Assembly (NCBI GenBank): GCA_002189035.1
Contig: NEEC01000249.1
Span: forward strand, 1-25,086
Length of the DNA stretch: 25,086 bases
Direction: 5' to 3'
Source: Utricularia gibba
Lineage: Eukaryota > Streptophyta > Magnoliopsida > Lamiales > Lentibulariaceae
The position numbers and the translations under genes were made by a program. Of this stretch, positions 8,623 through 16,941 are shown one piece after another; the stretch's first letter is position 1, and each line of letters begins with the position of its first letter. The notes under the pieces were generated by a model, which did no database searches, was not told the DNA's origin, and saw only the letters and a program-made list of their open reading frames with translations.

Positions 8623-9251
8623 GTGATGCATTTATTAACGTTGGGTTTTCGGCGGCTGCCTACATGCTTTTTCAAGGAAAAGTTGTCGTTTTTTGGCGGG
8701 TGCTGTTGTTGGGAACTTCGTCCGGACCCAAGGTTCGGTCTGACTTCACAGCACAATAAGGTCCCATTCGACGAAAATCGTGATACCTTTATTGAAGTTA
8801 GGATCTCATGACCACCCCATGCTCAAGACCACCCCAAATGCTTTTTTTCAACAGCATGCTATAACTTGAGAAGGCGCTTTTGTGGGTCACCGAGATCGGG
8901 CCGGAATTCGGGTCGAGGCTTGGGGGAAAGTCAGAGCTGTAAATTAAGTTGGGTTGCGGCGGGTTGGGTTGGTTTTTCATGGTTTTTCAAGCAACAGCTT
9001 GCCGTTTTAAGGGGGTGCTGTCGTTGGCAGCTTTGTAAGGGCCCAAGGTTTGGTCTGGCTCCTGAGCCCAATCGGGTCCTACTCGATGAAAATCGTGATG
9101 CATTTAATGAAGTTAGGATGTCATGAGCGCCCCAAATGGTTTTCTCAACAACCTGATTTATATTTGACGAGGTGCTCTAGGCTGGCACTAGTATCGAGCA
9201 AATGGTCGAGTCGCGCTCTGGCCCATAGTCATTTGTAGCCCGGCCAAAAAA
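8623..9251 (+). repeat. Unit U15, 629 bp, with duplicated a2 word and degenerate b1 start
   Basis: a1 is complete. In a2 an L-type TCATGACCACCCCA is followed by a second, R-type TCAAGACCACCCCAAATG (8801-8840), a small duplication across an L/R junction. The a2-b1 boundary (8925-8985) is degenerate and G/T-rich (GGTTGCGGCGGGTTGGGTTGG). b1 resumes at TTTTTCAAGCAAC with AAGGGGGTG and CCTGAG, and b2 is L. Total length equals a normal unit despite the changes. Confidence 0.86.
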
Positions 9252-9696
9252 GTGATGCATTTATTAACGTTGGGTTTTCGGCGGCTGCCTACATGCTTTT
9301 TCAAGGAAAAGTTGTCGTTTTTTGGCGGGTGCTGTTGTTGGGAACTTCGTCCGGACCCAAGGTTCGGTCTGACTTCACAGCACAATAAGGTCCCATTCGA
9401 CGAAAATCGTGATACCTTTATTGAAGTTAGGATCTCATGACCACCCCAAATGCTTTTTTCAACAGCATGCTTATATTTTGACTTGAGAAAGTCAGCTGTA
9501 GCTGATGCATTGTACCATTGCCGTTTTATGCTGTCGTTGGCAGCTTTGTAAGGGCCCAAGGTTTGGTCTGGCTCCTTAGCCCAATCGGGTCCTACTCGAT
9601 GAAAATCGTGATGCATTTAATGAAGCCGCAAATGGTCTCAGCTGCTCTAGGCTGGCAGTATCGAGCAAAGAAGTCATTTGTAGCCCGGCCAAAAAA
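9252..9696 (+). repeat. Unit U16, 445 bp, deleted
   Basis: a1 and the first half of a2 are L and intact. a2 then jumps (ATGCTTATATTTTGAC, GAGAAAGTCAG) to the short end GTAGCTGATGC. b1 is mostly lost, resuming at GCCGTTTTATGC with CCTTAG. b2 is reduced to a few words (AATGAAGCCGCAAATGG, GCTGGCAGTATCG). Confidence 0.85.
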
Positions 9697-10097
9697 GTGA
9701 TGCATTTATTAACGTTGGGTTTTCGGCGGCTGCCTACATGCTTTTTCAAGGAAAAGTTGTCGTTTTTTGGCGGGTGCTGTTGTTGGGAACTTCGTCCGGA
9801 CCCAAGGTTCGGTCTGACTTCACAGCACAATAAGGTCCCATTCGACGAAAATCGTGATACCTTTATTGAAGTTAGGATCTCATGGCTTTTAACAGCATGC
9901 TCACTTGAGAAGGCCACCCAAAGCTGCTTTTTTCAACAACATGCTGGCAGCCCAAGGCGGGTCGGGTCCTACTCGATGAAAATCGTGATGCATTTAATGA
10001 AGTTAGGATGTCATGAGCGCCCCAAATGGTTTTCTCAACAACCTGATTTATACGGGCCGACTAGTATCGAGCAAATGGTCGAGTCGCGCTCTGGGGC
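9697..10097 (+). repeat. Unit U17, ~401 bp, deleted and reordered
   Basis: a1 is complete. a2 is cut, with a middle piece (CACTTGAGAAGG) preceding an early piece (CACCCAAAGC, TTTTTTCAACAACATGC). b1 is nearly absent (GGCAGCCCAAGGCGGG), and b2 is L with TTATACGGGCCGACTAG. The right border is set at a degenerate a1 start (TGATGCACG, 10098). Confidence 0.8.
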
Positions 10098-10412
10098 TGA
10101 TGCACGTAGCTGGAAAAGTTGTCGTTTTTTGGCGGGTGCTGTTGTTGGGAACTTCGTCCGGACCCAAGGTTCGGTCTGACTTCACAGCACAATAAGGTCC
10201 CATTCGACGAAAATCGTGATACCTTTATTGAAGCTCATTGCTAACAGCATGCTATACACTTGTTTTGTGGGTTCGGGCCGGAATTCGGGTCGAACAAGTG
10301 ATGCATTTATTAACAATGCGCAGCTTGCCGTTTTAAGGCATGCGGTTTTCAGCTCGGACTCGATGAAGTGATGCATCGTGGTTTGGTGCTGGCTTTAGAG
10401 CCGAATAGTCAT
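10098..10412 (+). repeat. Partial unit U18a, degenerate
   Basis: It holds a1 from GGAAAAGTTGTCG to its end, then a reduced a2 (GAAGCTCATTGC, CACTTGTTTTGTGGG, EcoRI word, GGTCGAACAAGTG). A 40-bp remnant of b1 follows (TTAACAATGCGCAGC, TTTTAAGGCATGCGG) and scraps of b2 (ACTCGATGAAGTGATGC). It ends in a broken b2 tail (GAATAGTCATTC). About 60 bp near 10330-10400 are only loosely traceable to the consensus. Confidence 0.72.
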
Positions 10413-10794
10413 TCCCGTCCGTACCCAAGGTTGAACTTCACCCAAGGTTCGGTCTGACTTCACAGCATAAGGTCCCATTCGACGAAAATCGTGATACCTT
10501 TATTGAAGTTAGGATCTCATGATGCTTTTTTCAACAGCATGATACACTTGAGAAGGCGCTTTTGTGGGTCACCGAGATCGGGCCGGAATTCGGGTCGGCT
10601 CGGGCCCAAAGTCAGCTGTAGCTGATGCATTTATTAACGTTGGGTTGTCGGCGGCTGCCCACATGGTTTTTCAAGCAACAGCTTGCCGTTTTATGCTGTA
10701 GCTTTGTAAGGGCCCAAGGTTTGACGAGCGCATCCGCGGCAACTGAGTATCGATAGCAAATGGTCGAATAGTCATTTGTAGCCCGGCCAAAAAA
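10413..10794 (+). repeat. Partial unit U18b, 5'-truncated
   Basis: Starts in the middle of a1 (CCGTCCGTACCCAAGG, with a short local duplication of ACCCAAGGTT). a2 from 10491 is nearly whole but lacks the ACCACCCCAA segment and ends in the short allele GTAGCTGATGC. b1 carries the GTTTTATGC allele, then jumps into b2 at AAGGTTTGACGAG. The words CATCCGCGGCAACTG (10730-10745) are not from the consensus. The b2 tail is intact. Confidence 0.8.
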
Positions 10795-11218
10795 GTGATG
10801 CATTTATTAACGTTGGGTTTTCGGCGGCTGCCTACATGCTTTTTCAAGGAAAAGTTGTCGTTTTTTGGCGGGTGCTGTTGTTGGGAACTTCGTCCGGACC
10901 CAAGGTTCGGTCTGACTTCACAGCACAATAAGGTCCCATTCGACGAAAATCGTGATACCTTTATTGAAGTTAGGATGGGCATGCTGAGAAGGCGCACCGA
11001 GATTTCGGGTCGGCTTTGTAGCCCGACAAAAGAAGTGATGCCACATGGTTTTTCAAGCAACAGCTTGCCGTTTTAAGGCTAGCCCCAAGGTTTGGTCTGG
11101 CTCCTGAGAATCGGGTCCTACTCGATGAAAATCGTGATGCATTTAATGAAGTTAGGATGTCATGTGATCGCCGGAAATCGGGGTCGAGTCGCGCTCTGGG
11201 TCAAGCCCGGCCAAAAAA
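10795..11218 (+). repeat. Unit U19, 424 bp, deleted
   Basis: a1 is complete. a2 is condensed to under half (GGATGGGCATGCTGAG, GAGATTTCGGGTCGG) but keeps CGACAAAAGAAG. b1 lacks its first 30 bp (GTGATGCCACATGG) and has AAGGCTAGCCCCAAGG. b2 lost its middle (CATGTGATCGCCGGAAATC, CTGGGTCAAGCCCGG). Confidence 0.83.
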
Positions 11219-11514
11219 GTGATGCATTTATTAACGCGGCGGCTGCCTACATGCCAAGGAAAAGTTGTCGTTTTTTGGCGGGTAAAAAGACTTCACAGTA
11301 TCGACGCATACCTTTATTGAAGTTAGGATCGACGCGCATGCTGTTTTGTGGGTCATCGGCCCGGAATTCGGGTCCTTTGTAGTGATGCATTTCAAAGCAA
11401 CAGCTTGCCGTTTTATGCATTTATTAGCTTTACTCGATGAAAATCGTGATGCATTTAATGAAGTTAGGATGTCATGAGCGGGTTTGGACCTCTACATCTT
11501 TCCGCAAGGTAAAA
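11219..11514 (+). repeat. Unit U20, 296 bp, strongly reduced
   Basis: Small pieces of all four monomers in consensus order: a1 start with TTAACGCGGCGG, GGCGGGTAAAAAGAC, an a2 core around the EcoRI word, b1 reduced to CAAAGCAACAGC and GTTTTATGC, then the b2 start with GTTAGGATG. The last ~35 bp (11480-11514) do not match the consensus. Confidence 0.8.
11480..11514. other. Short sequence not derived from the satellite consensus
   Basis: After GTCATGAGCG the expected b2 body is replaced by about 35 bp containing TTTGGACCTCTACATC and TTTCCGCAAGGTAAAA. The decamer GACCTCTACA (11487-11496) recurs at 12908-12917, also in a non-consensus position, and I find it nowhere in intact units. The stretch is too short to assign to any family. 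Confidence 0.55.
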
Positions 11515-11923
11515 GTGATGCCGTACATCGTTGTCGTTTTTTGGCGGGTGCTGTTGTTGGGAACTTCGTCCGGACCCAAGGTTCGGTCTGACTTCACAGC
11601 ACAATAAGGTCCCATTCGACGAAAATCGTGATACCTTTATTGAAGTTAGGATCTCATGACCACCCCAAATGCTCAACAGCATGCTAGAGAAGGCGCCACC
11701 GAAATTTTTTCTCAACATGCTATGCTGTAGCATTTGAGCCCAATCGGGTCCTACTCGATGAAAATCGTGATGCATTTAATGAAGTTAGGATGTCATGAGC
11801 GCCCCAAATGGTTTTCTCAACAACCTGATTTATATTTGACGAGGTGCTCTAGGCTGGCACTAGTATCGAGCAAATGGTCGAGTCGCGCTCTGGCCCATAG
11901 TCATTTGTAGCCCGGCCAAAAAA
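11515..11923 (+). repeat. Unit U21, 409 bp, deleted
   Basis: A degenerate a1 start (GTGATGCCGTACATCG) leads into an intact a1 second half. a2 is L but shortened (ATGCTCAACAGC, GGCGCCACCGAAATTTTTTC). b1 keeps only its end (GAGCCCAATC to GAAAATC), and b2 is complete and L. Confidence 0.83.
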
Positions 11924-12179
11924 GTGATGCATTTATTAACGTTGGGTTTTCGGCGGCTGCCTACATGCTTTTTCAAGGAAAAGTTGTCGTTTTTTGGCGG
12001 GTGCTGTTGTTGGGAACTTCGTCCGGACCCAAGGTTCGGTCTGACTTCACAGCACAATAAGGTCCCATTCGACGAAAATCGTGATACCTTTATTGAAGTG
12101 AGGATCTCAAGACCACCCCAAATGCTTTTTTCAACAGCATTGCCGTTTTAAGGTGCTGAGAAGGGCGGTTGAGCCCAAT

Positions 12180-12198
12180 CGGGTGCGTGATGCACCCG
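12180..12198. other. Short perfect inverted repeat (7-bp arms, 5-base loop)
   Basis: CGGGTGC (12180-12186) and GCACCCG (12192-12198) are exact reverse complements separated by GTGAT. The flanks partly extend it (AT before, TT after, each with mismatches), and GCCC lies before and GGGC after at a distance. It sits in the least repeat-like part of the array. There is no T run after it, so I do not call it a terminator. It probably arose by chance at a rearrangement join, or it may mark the breakpoint. Confidence 0.5.
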
Positions 12199-12318
12199 GT
12201 TTGATCGGGCTCGGACTATATCGGCCGGTCGCGCTTGGGGGAAAGTCAGTAGCTGTAAAAAGAACAGCAGATACGATGATAGCTCATGATGCTCATGGTT
12301 GTGGGTTGTGGTTTCACA
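12199..12318. other. About 120 bp with weak or no match to the satellite consensus
   Basis: Contains GGACTATATCGGCCGGTCG, a short a2-like word (CGCTTGGGGGAAAGTCAG), AAAAAGAACAGCAGATACG and GATAGCTCATGATGCTCATGG, then GTTGTGGGTTGTGG. No open frame, structural RNA or transposon end is evident. It is the longest run of unexplained sequence in the window. Confidence 0.55.
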
Positions 12319-12467
12319 TGATGCATTTATTAACAAGCAACAGCTTGCCGTTTTAAGGCGGGTGCTGTCGTTGGCAGCGTAAGGGCGGTTTGGTCTGGCT
12401 AGCTAGCCCATGAGCAAATGGTCGGGTCGCTCCTCTGGCCCATAGTCATTGTAGCCCGGCCAAAAAA

Positions 12468-12665
12468 GTGATGCATTTATTAACGTTGGGTTTTCGGCGG
12501 CTGCCTACATGCTTTTTCAAGGAAAAGTTGTCGTTTTTTGGCGGGTGCTGTTTATGCATTCTTCGTCGCCCCATGGTTCGAGTCAAAACTTTTTCAACAG
12601 ATTTATAAAATGCACTAGGCGATTGTCGAGTCGACCGCCTGGCCCATAGTCATCCGGCCAAAAAA
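12468..12665 (+). repeat. Unit U23, 198 bp, the shortest
   Basis: a1 start is intact to GGCGGGTGCTG. About 100 bp of altered sequence follow (TTTATGCATTCTTCG, CAAAACTTTTTCAACAG, ATTTATAAAATGC, GTCGAGTCGACCGCC), then the b2 tail reduced to CATAGTCATCCGGCC. Essentially a1 head plus b2 tail. Confidence 0.8.
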
Positions 12666-12959
12666 GTGATGCATTTATTAACGTTGGGTTTTCGGCGGCT
12701 GCCTACATGCTTTTTCAAGGAAAAGTTGTCGTTTTTTGGCGGGTGCTGTTGTTGGGAGACGGCGGGTTTTCGGAGCCGCAAGGAAAAAAGTTGTAGCGTC
12801 CATTTATTAACGTTGGGTTGTCGGCGGCTGCCCACATGGTTTTTCAAGCAACAGCTTGCCGTTTTAAGAATTCGGCTCCGGACCCATGCAGAAGTTCATG
12901 GTCTCATGACCTCTACACCAGCAAATGGTCGAATAGTCATTTGTAGCCCGGCCAAAAAA
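12666..12959 (+). repeat. Unit U24, 294 bp, a1-b1-b2 fragments
   Basis: a1 start is intact to GTTGTTGGGAGACGG, then CGGAGCCGCAAGG and a headless b1 (CATTTATTAACGTTGGG to GTTTTAAG). It ends AATTCGGCTCCGGACCC, GGTCTCATGACCTCTACACC and the b2 tail GAATAGTCATTTG. a2 is absent as a monomer. The GACCTCTACA decamer recurs here (12908-12917). Confidence 0.8.
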
Positions 12960-13559
12960 GTGATGCATTTATTAACGTTGGGTTTTCGGCGGCTGCCTAC
13001 ATGCTTTTTCAAGGAAAAGTTGTCGTTTTTTGAACTTCGTCCGGACCCAAGGTTCGGTCTGACTTCACAGCACAATAAGGTCCCATTCGACGAAAATCGT
13101 GATACCTTTATTGAAGTTAGGATCTCATGACCACCCCAAATGCTTTTTTCAACAGCATGCGGAATTCGGGGCTTCGGTTTGGGGACAAAGTCAGCTGTAG
13201 CCCGTCAAAAGAAGTGATGCATTTATTAACGTTGGGTTGTCGGCTTGAAGAACGCTTTTAGCAAGGGTCACTCGATGAAAATCATTTAATGAAGCCGGAA
13301 TTTTTAACGGGTCGGCTGTCGGGGACAAATTTGTCAGCTGTAGCCCGTCAAAAGAAGTGATGGGTTTATTAACGTTGGGTTGTGATGCGGCTGCCCACAA
13401 GGTTTTTCAAGCATGAGCTTGCCGTTTTAAGGTGGGTGCTGTCGTTTCTCAGCTTTGTAAGGGCCCAAGGTTTGACGAGGTGCTCTAGGCTGGCACTAGT
13501 ATCGAGCAAATGGTCGAGTCGCGCTCTGGCCCATAGTCATTTGTAGCCCGGCCAAAAAA
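12960..13559 (+). repeat. Unit U25, 600 bp, with duplicated a2 tail
   Basis: a1 lacks GGCGGGTGCTGTTGTTGGG. a2 is L at its start and R at its end (GGGGACAAAG, CGTCAAAAG). The a2 tail plus b1 head appears twice (about 13180-13244 and 13321-13380), separated by GCTTGAAGAACGC and a fragment of b1/b2. The second b1 head is altered (GTGATGGGTTTATTAACG, GTTGTGATGCGGC). b1 then joins b2 at AAGGTTTGACGAGG, and the b2 tail is intact. Confidence 0.82.
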
Positions 13560-13805
13560 GTGATGCATTTATTAACGTTGGGTTTTCGGCGGCTGCCTAC
13601 ATGCTTTTTCAAGGAAAAGTTGTCGTTTTTTGGCGGGTGCTGTTCGTGATGCATTTACTGAAGTTATGATGTCATGAGCGCCCCAAATGGTTTTCTCAAC
13701 AACCTGACAATAAGGTTTGACGAGGTGCTCTAGGCTGGCGTGATACGAGCAAATGGTTATTGAAGTCGGATCTGGCCCATAGTCATTTGTAGCCCGGCCA
13801 AAAAA
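13560..13805 (+). repeat. Unit U26, 246 bp, a1 head fused to b2
   Basis: a1 runs to GGCGGGTGCTGTT and jumps directly to b2 (CGTGATGCATTTACTGAAG, R marker GTTATGATG). b2 contains CCTGACAATAAGGTTTGACG and a foreign word GTTATTGAAGTCGG, then its normal tail. It forms the right edge of the core. Confidence 0.84.
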
Positions 13806-14434
13806 GTGATGCATTTTATTAACGTTGGGTTTTCGGCGGCTGCCTACATGCTTTTTCAAGGAAAAGTTGTCGTTTTTTGGCGGGTGCTGTTGTTGGGAAC
13901 TTCGTCCGGACCCAAGGTTCGGTCTGACTTCACAGCACAATAAGGTCCCATTCGACGAAAATCGTGATACCTTTATTGAAGTGAGGATCTCAAGACCACC
14001 CCAAATGCTTTTTCAACAGCATGCTATACACTTGAGAAGGCGCTTTTGTGGGTCACCGAGATCGGGCCGGAATTCGGGTCGGGCTTGGGGGACAAAGTCA
14101 GCTGTAGCCCGTCAAAAGAAGTGATGCATTTATTAACGTTGGGTTGTCGGCGGCTGCCCACATGGTTTTTCAAGCAACAGCTTGCCGTTTTAAGGTGGGT
14201 GCTGTCGTTGGCAGCTTTGTAAGGGCCCAAGGTTTGGTCTGGCTCCTTAGCCCAATCGGGTCCTACTCGATGAAAATCGTGATGCATTTAATGAGTTATG
14301 ATGTCATGAGCGCCCCAAATGGTTTTCTCAACAACCTGATTTATATTTGACGAGGTGCTCTAGGCTGGCACTAGTATCGAGCAAATGGTCGAGTCGCGCT
14401 CTGGCCCATAGTCATTTGTAGCCCGGCCAAAAAA
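13806..14434 (+). repeat. Unit U27, 629 bp, R type
   Basis: First intact unit right of the core. a1 has one extra T (GCATTTTATTAAC). a2 has CTCAAGACC, CTATACAC and five G before ACAAAG. b2 has AATGAGTTATG. Confidence 0.92.
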
Positions 14435-15062
14435 GTGATGCATTTATTAACGTTGGGTTTTCGGCGGCTGCCTACATGCTTTTTCAAGGAAAAGTTGTCG
14501 TTTTTTGGCGGGTGCTGTTGTTGGGAACTTCGTCCGGACCCAAGGTTCGGTCTGACTTCACAGCACAATAAGGTCCCATTCGACGAAAATCGTGATACCT
14601 TTATTGAAGTGAGGATCTCAGACCACCCCAAATGCTTTTTTCAACAGCATGCTTTAAACTTGAGAAGGCGCTTTTGTGGGTCACCCAGATCGGGCCGGAA
14701 TTCGGGTCGGGCTTGGGGACAAAGTCAGCTGTAGCCCGTCAAAAGAAGTGATGCATTTATTAACGTTGGGTTGTCGCGGCTGCCCACATGGTTTTTCAAG
14801 CAACAGCTTGCCGTTTTAAGGTGGGTGCTGTCGTTGGCAGCTTTGTAAGGGCCCAAGGTTTGGTCTGGCTCCTTAGCCCAATCGGGTCCTACTCGATGAA
14901 AATCGTGATGCATTTAATGAAGTTATGATGTCATGAGCGCCCCAAATGGTTTTCTCAACAACCTGATTTATATTTGACGAGGTGCTCTAGGCTGGCACTA
15001 GTATCGAGCAAATGGTCGAGTCGCGCTCTGGCCCATAGTCATTTGTAGCCCGGCCCAAAAAA
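14435..15062 (+). repeat. Unit U28, 628 bp, R type
   Basis: a2 has CTCAGACC, CTTTAAAC and CACCCAGATC. b1 lost a G (TTGTCGCGGC). There is an extra C before the A run (CGGCCCAAAAAAG). Confidence 0.92.
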
Positions 15063-15690
15063 GTGATGCATTTATTAACGTTGGGTTTTCGGCGGCTGCC
15101 TACATGCTTTTTCAAGGAAAAGTTGTCGTTTTTTGGCGGGTGCTGTTGTTGGGAACTTCGTCCGGACCCAAGGTTCGGTCTGACTTCACAGCACAATAAG
15201 GTCCCATTCGACGAAAATCGTGATACCTTTATTGAAGTGAGGATCTCAAGACCACCCCAAATGCTTTTTTCAACAGCATGCTTTACACTTGAGAAGGCGC
15301 TTTTGTGGGTCACCAGATCGGGCCGGAATTCGGGTCGGGCTTGGGGGACAAAGTCAGCTGTAGCCCGTCAAAAGAAGTGATGCATTTATTAACGTTGGGT
15401 TGTCGGCGGCTGCCCACATGGTTTTTCAAGCAACAGCTTGCCGTTTTAAGGTGGGTGCTGTCGTTGGCAGCTTGTAAGGGCCCAAGGTTTGGTCTGGCTC
15501 CTTAGCCCAATCGGGTCCTACTCGATGAAAATCGTGATGCATTTAATGGAGTTATGATGTCATGAGCGCCCCAAATGGTTTTCTCAACAACCTGATTTAT
15601 ATTTGACGAGGTGCTCTAGGCTGGCACTAGTATCGAGCAAATGGTCGAGTCGCGCTCTGGCCCATAGTCATTTGTAGCCCGGCCAAAAAA
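15063..15690 (+). repeat. Unit U29, 628 bp, R type
   Basis: a2 has CTCAAGACC, CTTTACAC, CACCAGATC and a five-G run. b1 has CAGCTTGTAAG. b2 has AATGGAGTTATG. Confidence 0.92.
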
Positions 15691-16313
15691 GTGATGCATT
15701 TATTAACGTTGGGTTTTCGGCGGCTGCCTACATGCTTTTTCAAGGAAAAGTTGTCGTTTTTTGGCGGGTGCTTGTTGGGAACTTCGTCCGGACCCAAGGT
15801 TCGGTCTGACTTCACAGCACAATAAGGTCCCATTCGACGAAAATCGTGATACCTTTATTGAAGTGAGGATCTCAGACCACCCCAAATGCTTTTTTCAACA
15901 GCATGCTATACACTTGAGAAGGCGCTTTTGTGGGTCACCGAGATCGGGCCGGAATTCGGGTCGGGCTTGGGGACAAAGTCAGCTGTAGCCCGTCAAAAGA
16001 AGTGATGCATTTATTAACGTTGGGTTGTCGGCGGCTGCCCACATGGTTTTTCAAGCAACAGCTTGCCGTTTTAAGGTGGGTGCTGTCGTTGGCAGCTTTG
16101 TAAGGGCCCAAGGTTTGGTCTGGCTCCTTAGCCCAATCGGGTCCTACTCGATGAAAATCGTGATGCATTTAATGAGTTATGATGTCATGAGCGCCCCAAA
16201 TGGTTTTCTCAACAACCTGATTTATTTGACGAGGTGCTCTAGGCTGGCACTAGTATCGAGCAAATGGTCGAGTCGCGCTCTGGCCCATAGTCATTTGTAG
16301 CCCGGCCAAAAAA
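15691..16313 (+). repeat. Unit U30, 623 bp, R type
   Basis: a1 lost three bases (GGGTGCTTGTTGGG). a2 has CTCAGACC and CTATACAC. b2 has AATGAGTTATG and GATTTATTTGACG. Confidence 0.92.
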
Positions 16314-16941
16314 GTGATGCATTTATTAACGTTGGGTTTTCGGCGGCTGCCTACATGCTTTTTCAAGGAAAAGTTGTCGTTTTTTGGCGGGTGCTGTTGT
16401 TGGGAACTTCGTCCGGACCCAAGGTTCGGTCTGACTTCACAGCACAATAAGGTCCCATTCGACGAAAATCGTGATACCTTTATTGAAGTGAGGATCTCAA
16501 GACCACCCCAAATGCTTTTTTCAACAGCATGCTATACACTTGAGAAGGCGCTTTTGTGGGTCACCAGATCGGGCCGGAATTCGGGTCGGGCTTGGGGACA
16601 AAGTCAGCTGTAGCCCGTCAAAAGAAGTGATGCATTTATTAACGTTGGGTTGTCGGCGGCTGCCCACATGGTTTTTCAAGCAACAGCTTGCCGTTTTAAG
16701 GTGGGTGCTGTCGTTGGCAGCTTTGTAAGGGCCCAAGGTTTGGTCTGGCTCCTTAGCCCAATCGGGTCCTACTCGATGAAAATCGTGATGCATTTAATGA
16801 AGTTATGATGTCATGAGCGCCCCAAATGGTTTTCTCAACAACCTGATTTATATTTGACGAGGTGCTCTAGGCTGGCACTAGTATCGAGCAAATGGTCGAG
16901 TCGCGCTCTGGCCCATAGTCATTTGTAGCCCGGCCAAAAAA
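16314..16941 (+). repeat. Unit U31, 628 bp, R type
   Basis: Essentially the R reference with CTCAAGACC and CACCAGATC in a2. Confidence 0.93.

Larger units (their letters stand above)
11924..12467 (+). repeat. Unit U22, 544 bp, R start, scrambled middle
   Basis: a1 is complete and a2 begins R (GTGAGGATCTCAAG). At 12138 it jumps into b1 (GCATTGCCGTTTTAAGG), followed by about 180 bp of loosely related and unrelated sequence. b1 returns at 12327 (TTATTAACAAGCAACAGC, AAGGCGGG). A short b2 follows with GGCTAGCTAGCCCATGAGC and GTCGGGTCGCTCCTCTGG. Confidence 0.78.
7535..13805 (+). repeat. Degenerate core of the array
   Basis: Roughly 6.3 kb in which units are shortened (198-629 bp between a1 anchors) and monomers truncated. 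In several places fragments are joined in an order different from the consensus. Recognisable pieces remain in the same orientation as the flanks. Diagnostic sites switch between L and R within short distances, but L predominates from 8.1 to 12.0 kb. Nothing here looks like an inserted element: there are no terminal inverted repeats, long open frames or poly-A tract. The individual fragments are listed separately. An assembly or read-consensus problem is a real alternative to a biological origin. Confidence 0.85.

Noticed and set aside
8940-8980. Telomere-like repeat (GGGTTGGGTTGG)
   Set aside because: Only two imperfect units exist. No TTAGGG- or TTTAGGG-type tract is present, and adjacent sequence is satellite.
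9697-10179. The longest open frame, 160 codons on the + strand
   Set aside because: It begins with the same a1 frame as every other copy and runs on only because core deletions in U17 removed the usual stops. Its second half is a translation of b2 and a1 fragments.
12180-12198. Rho-independent terminator at the 7-bp inverted repeat
   Set aside because: No T run follows, no gene precedes it, and the context is eukaryote-like satellite.
7535-13805. Transposon or retroelement insertion in the core
   Set aside because: No terminal repeats, target-site duplication, poly-A tail or coding remnant was seen. Nearly all pieces are traceable to the satellite in the same orientation.
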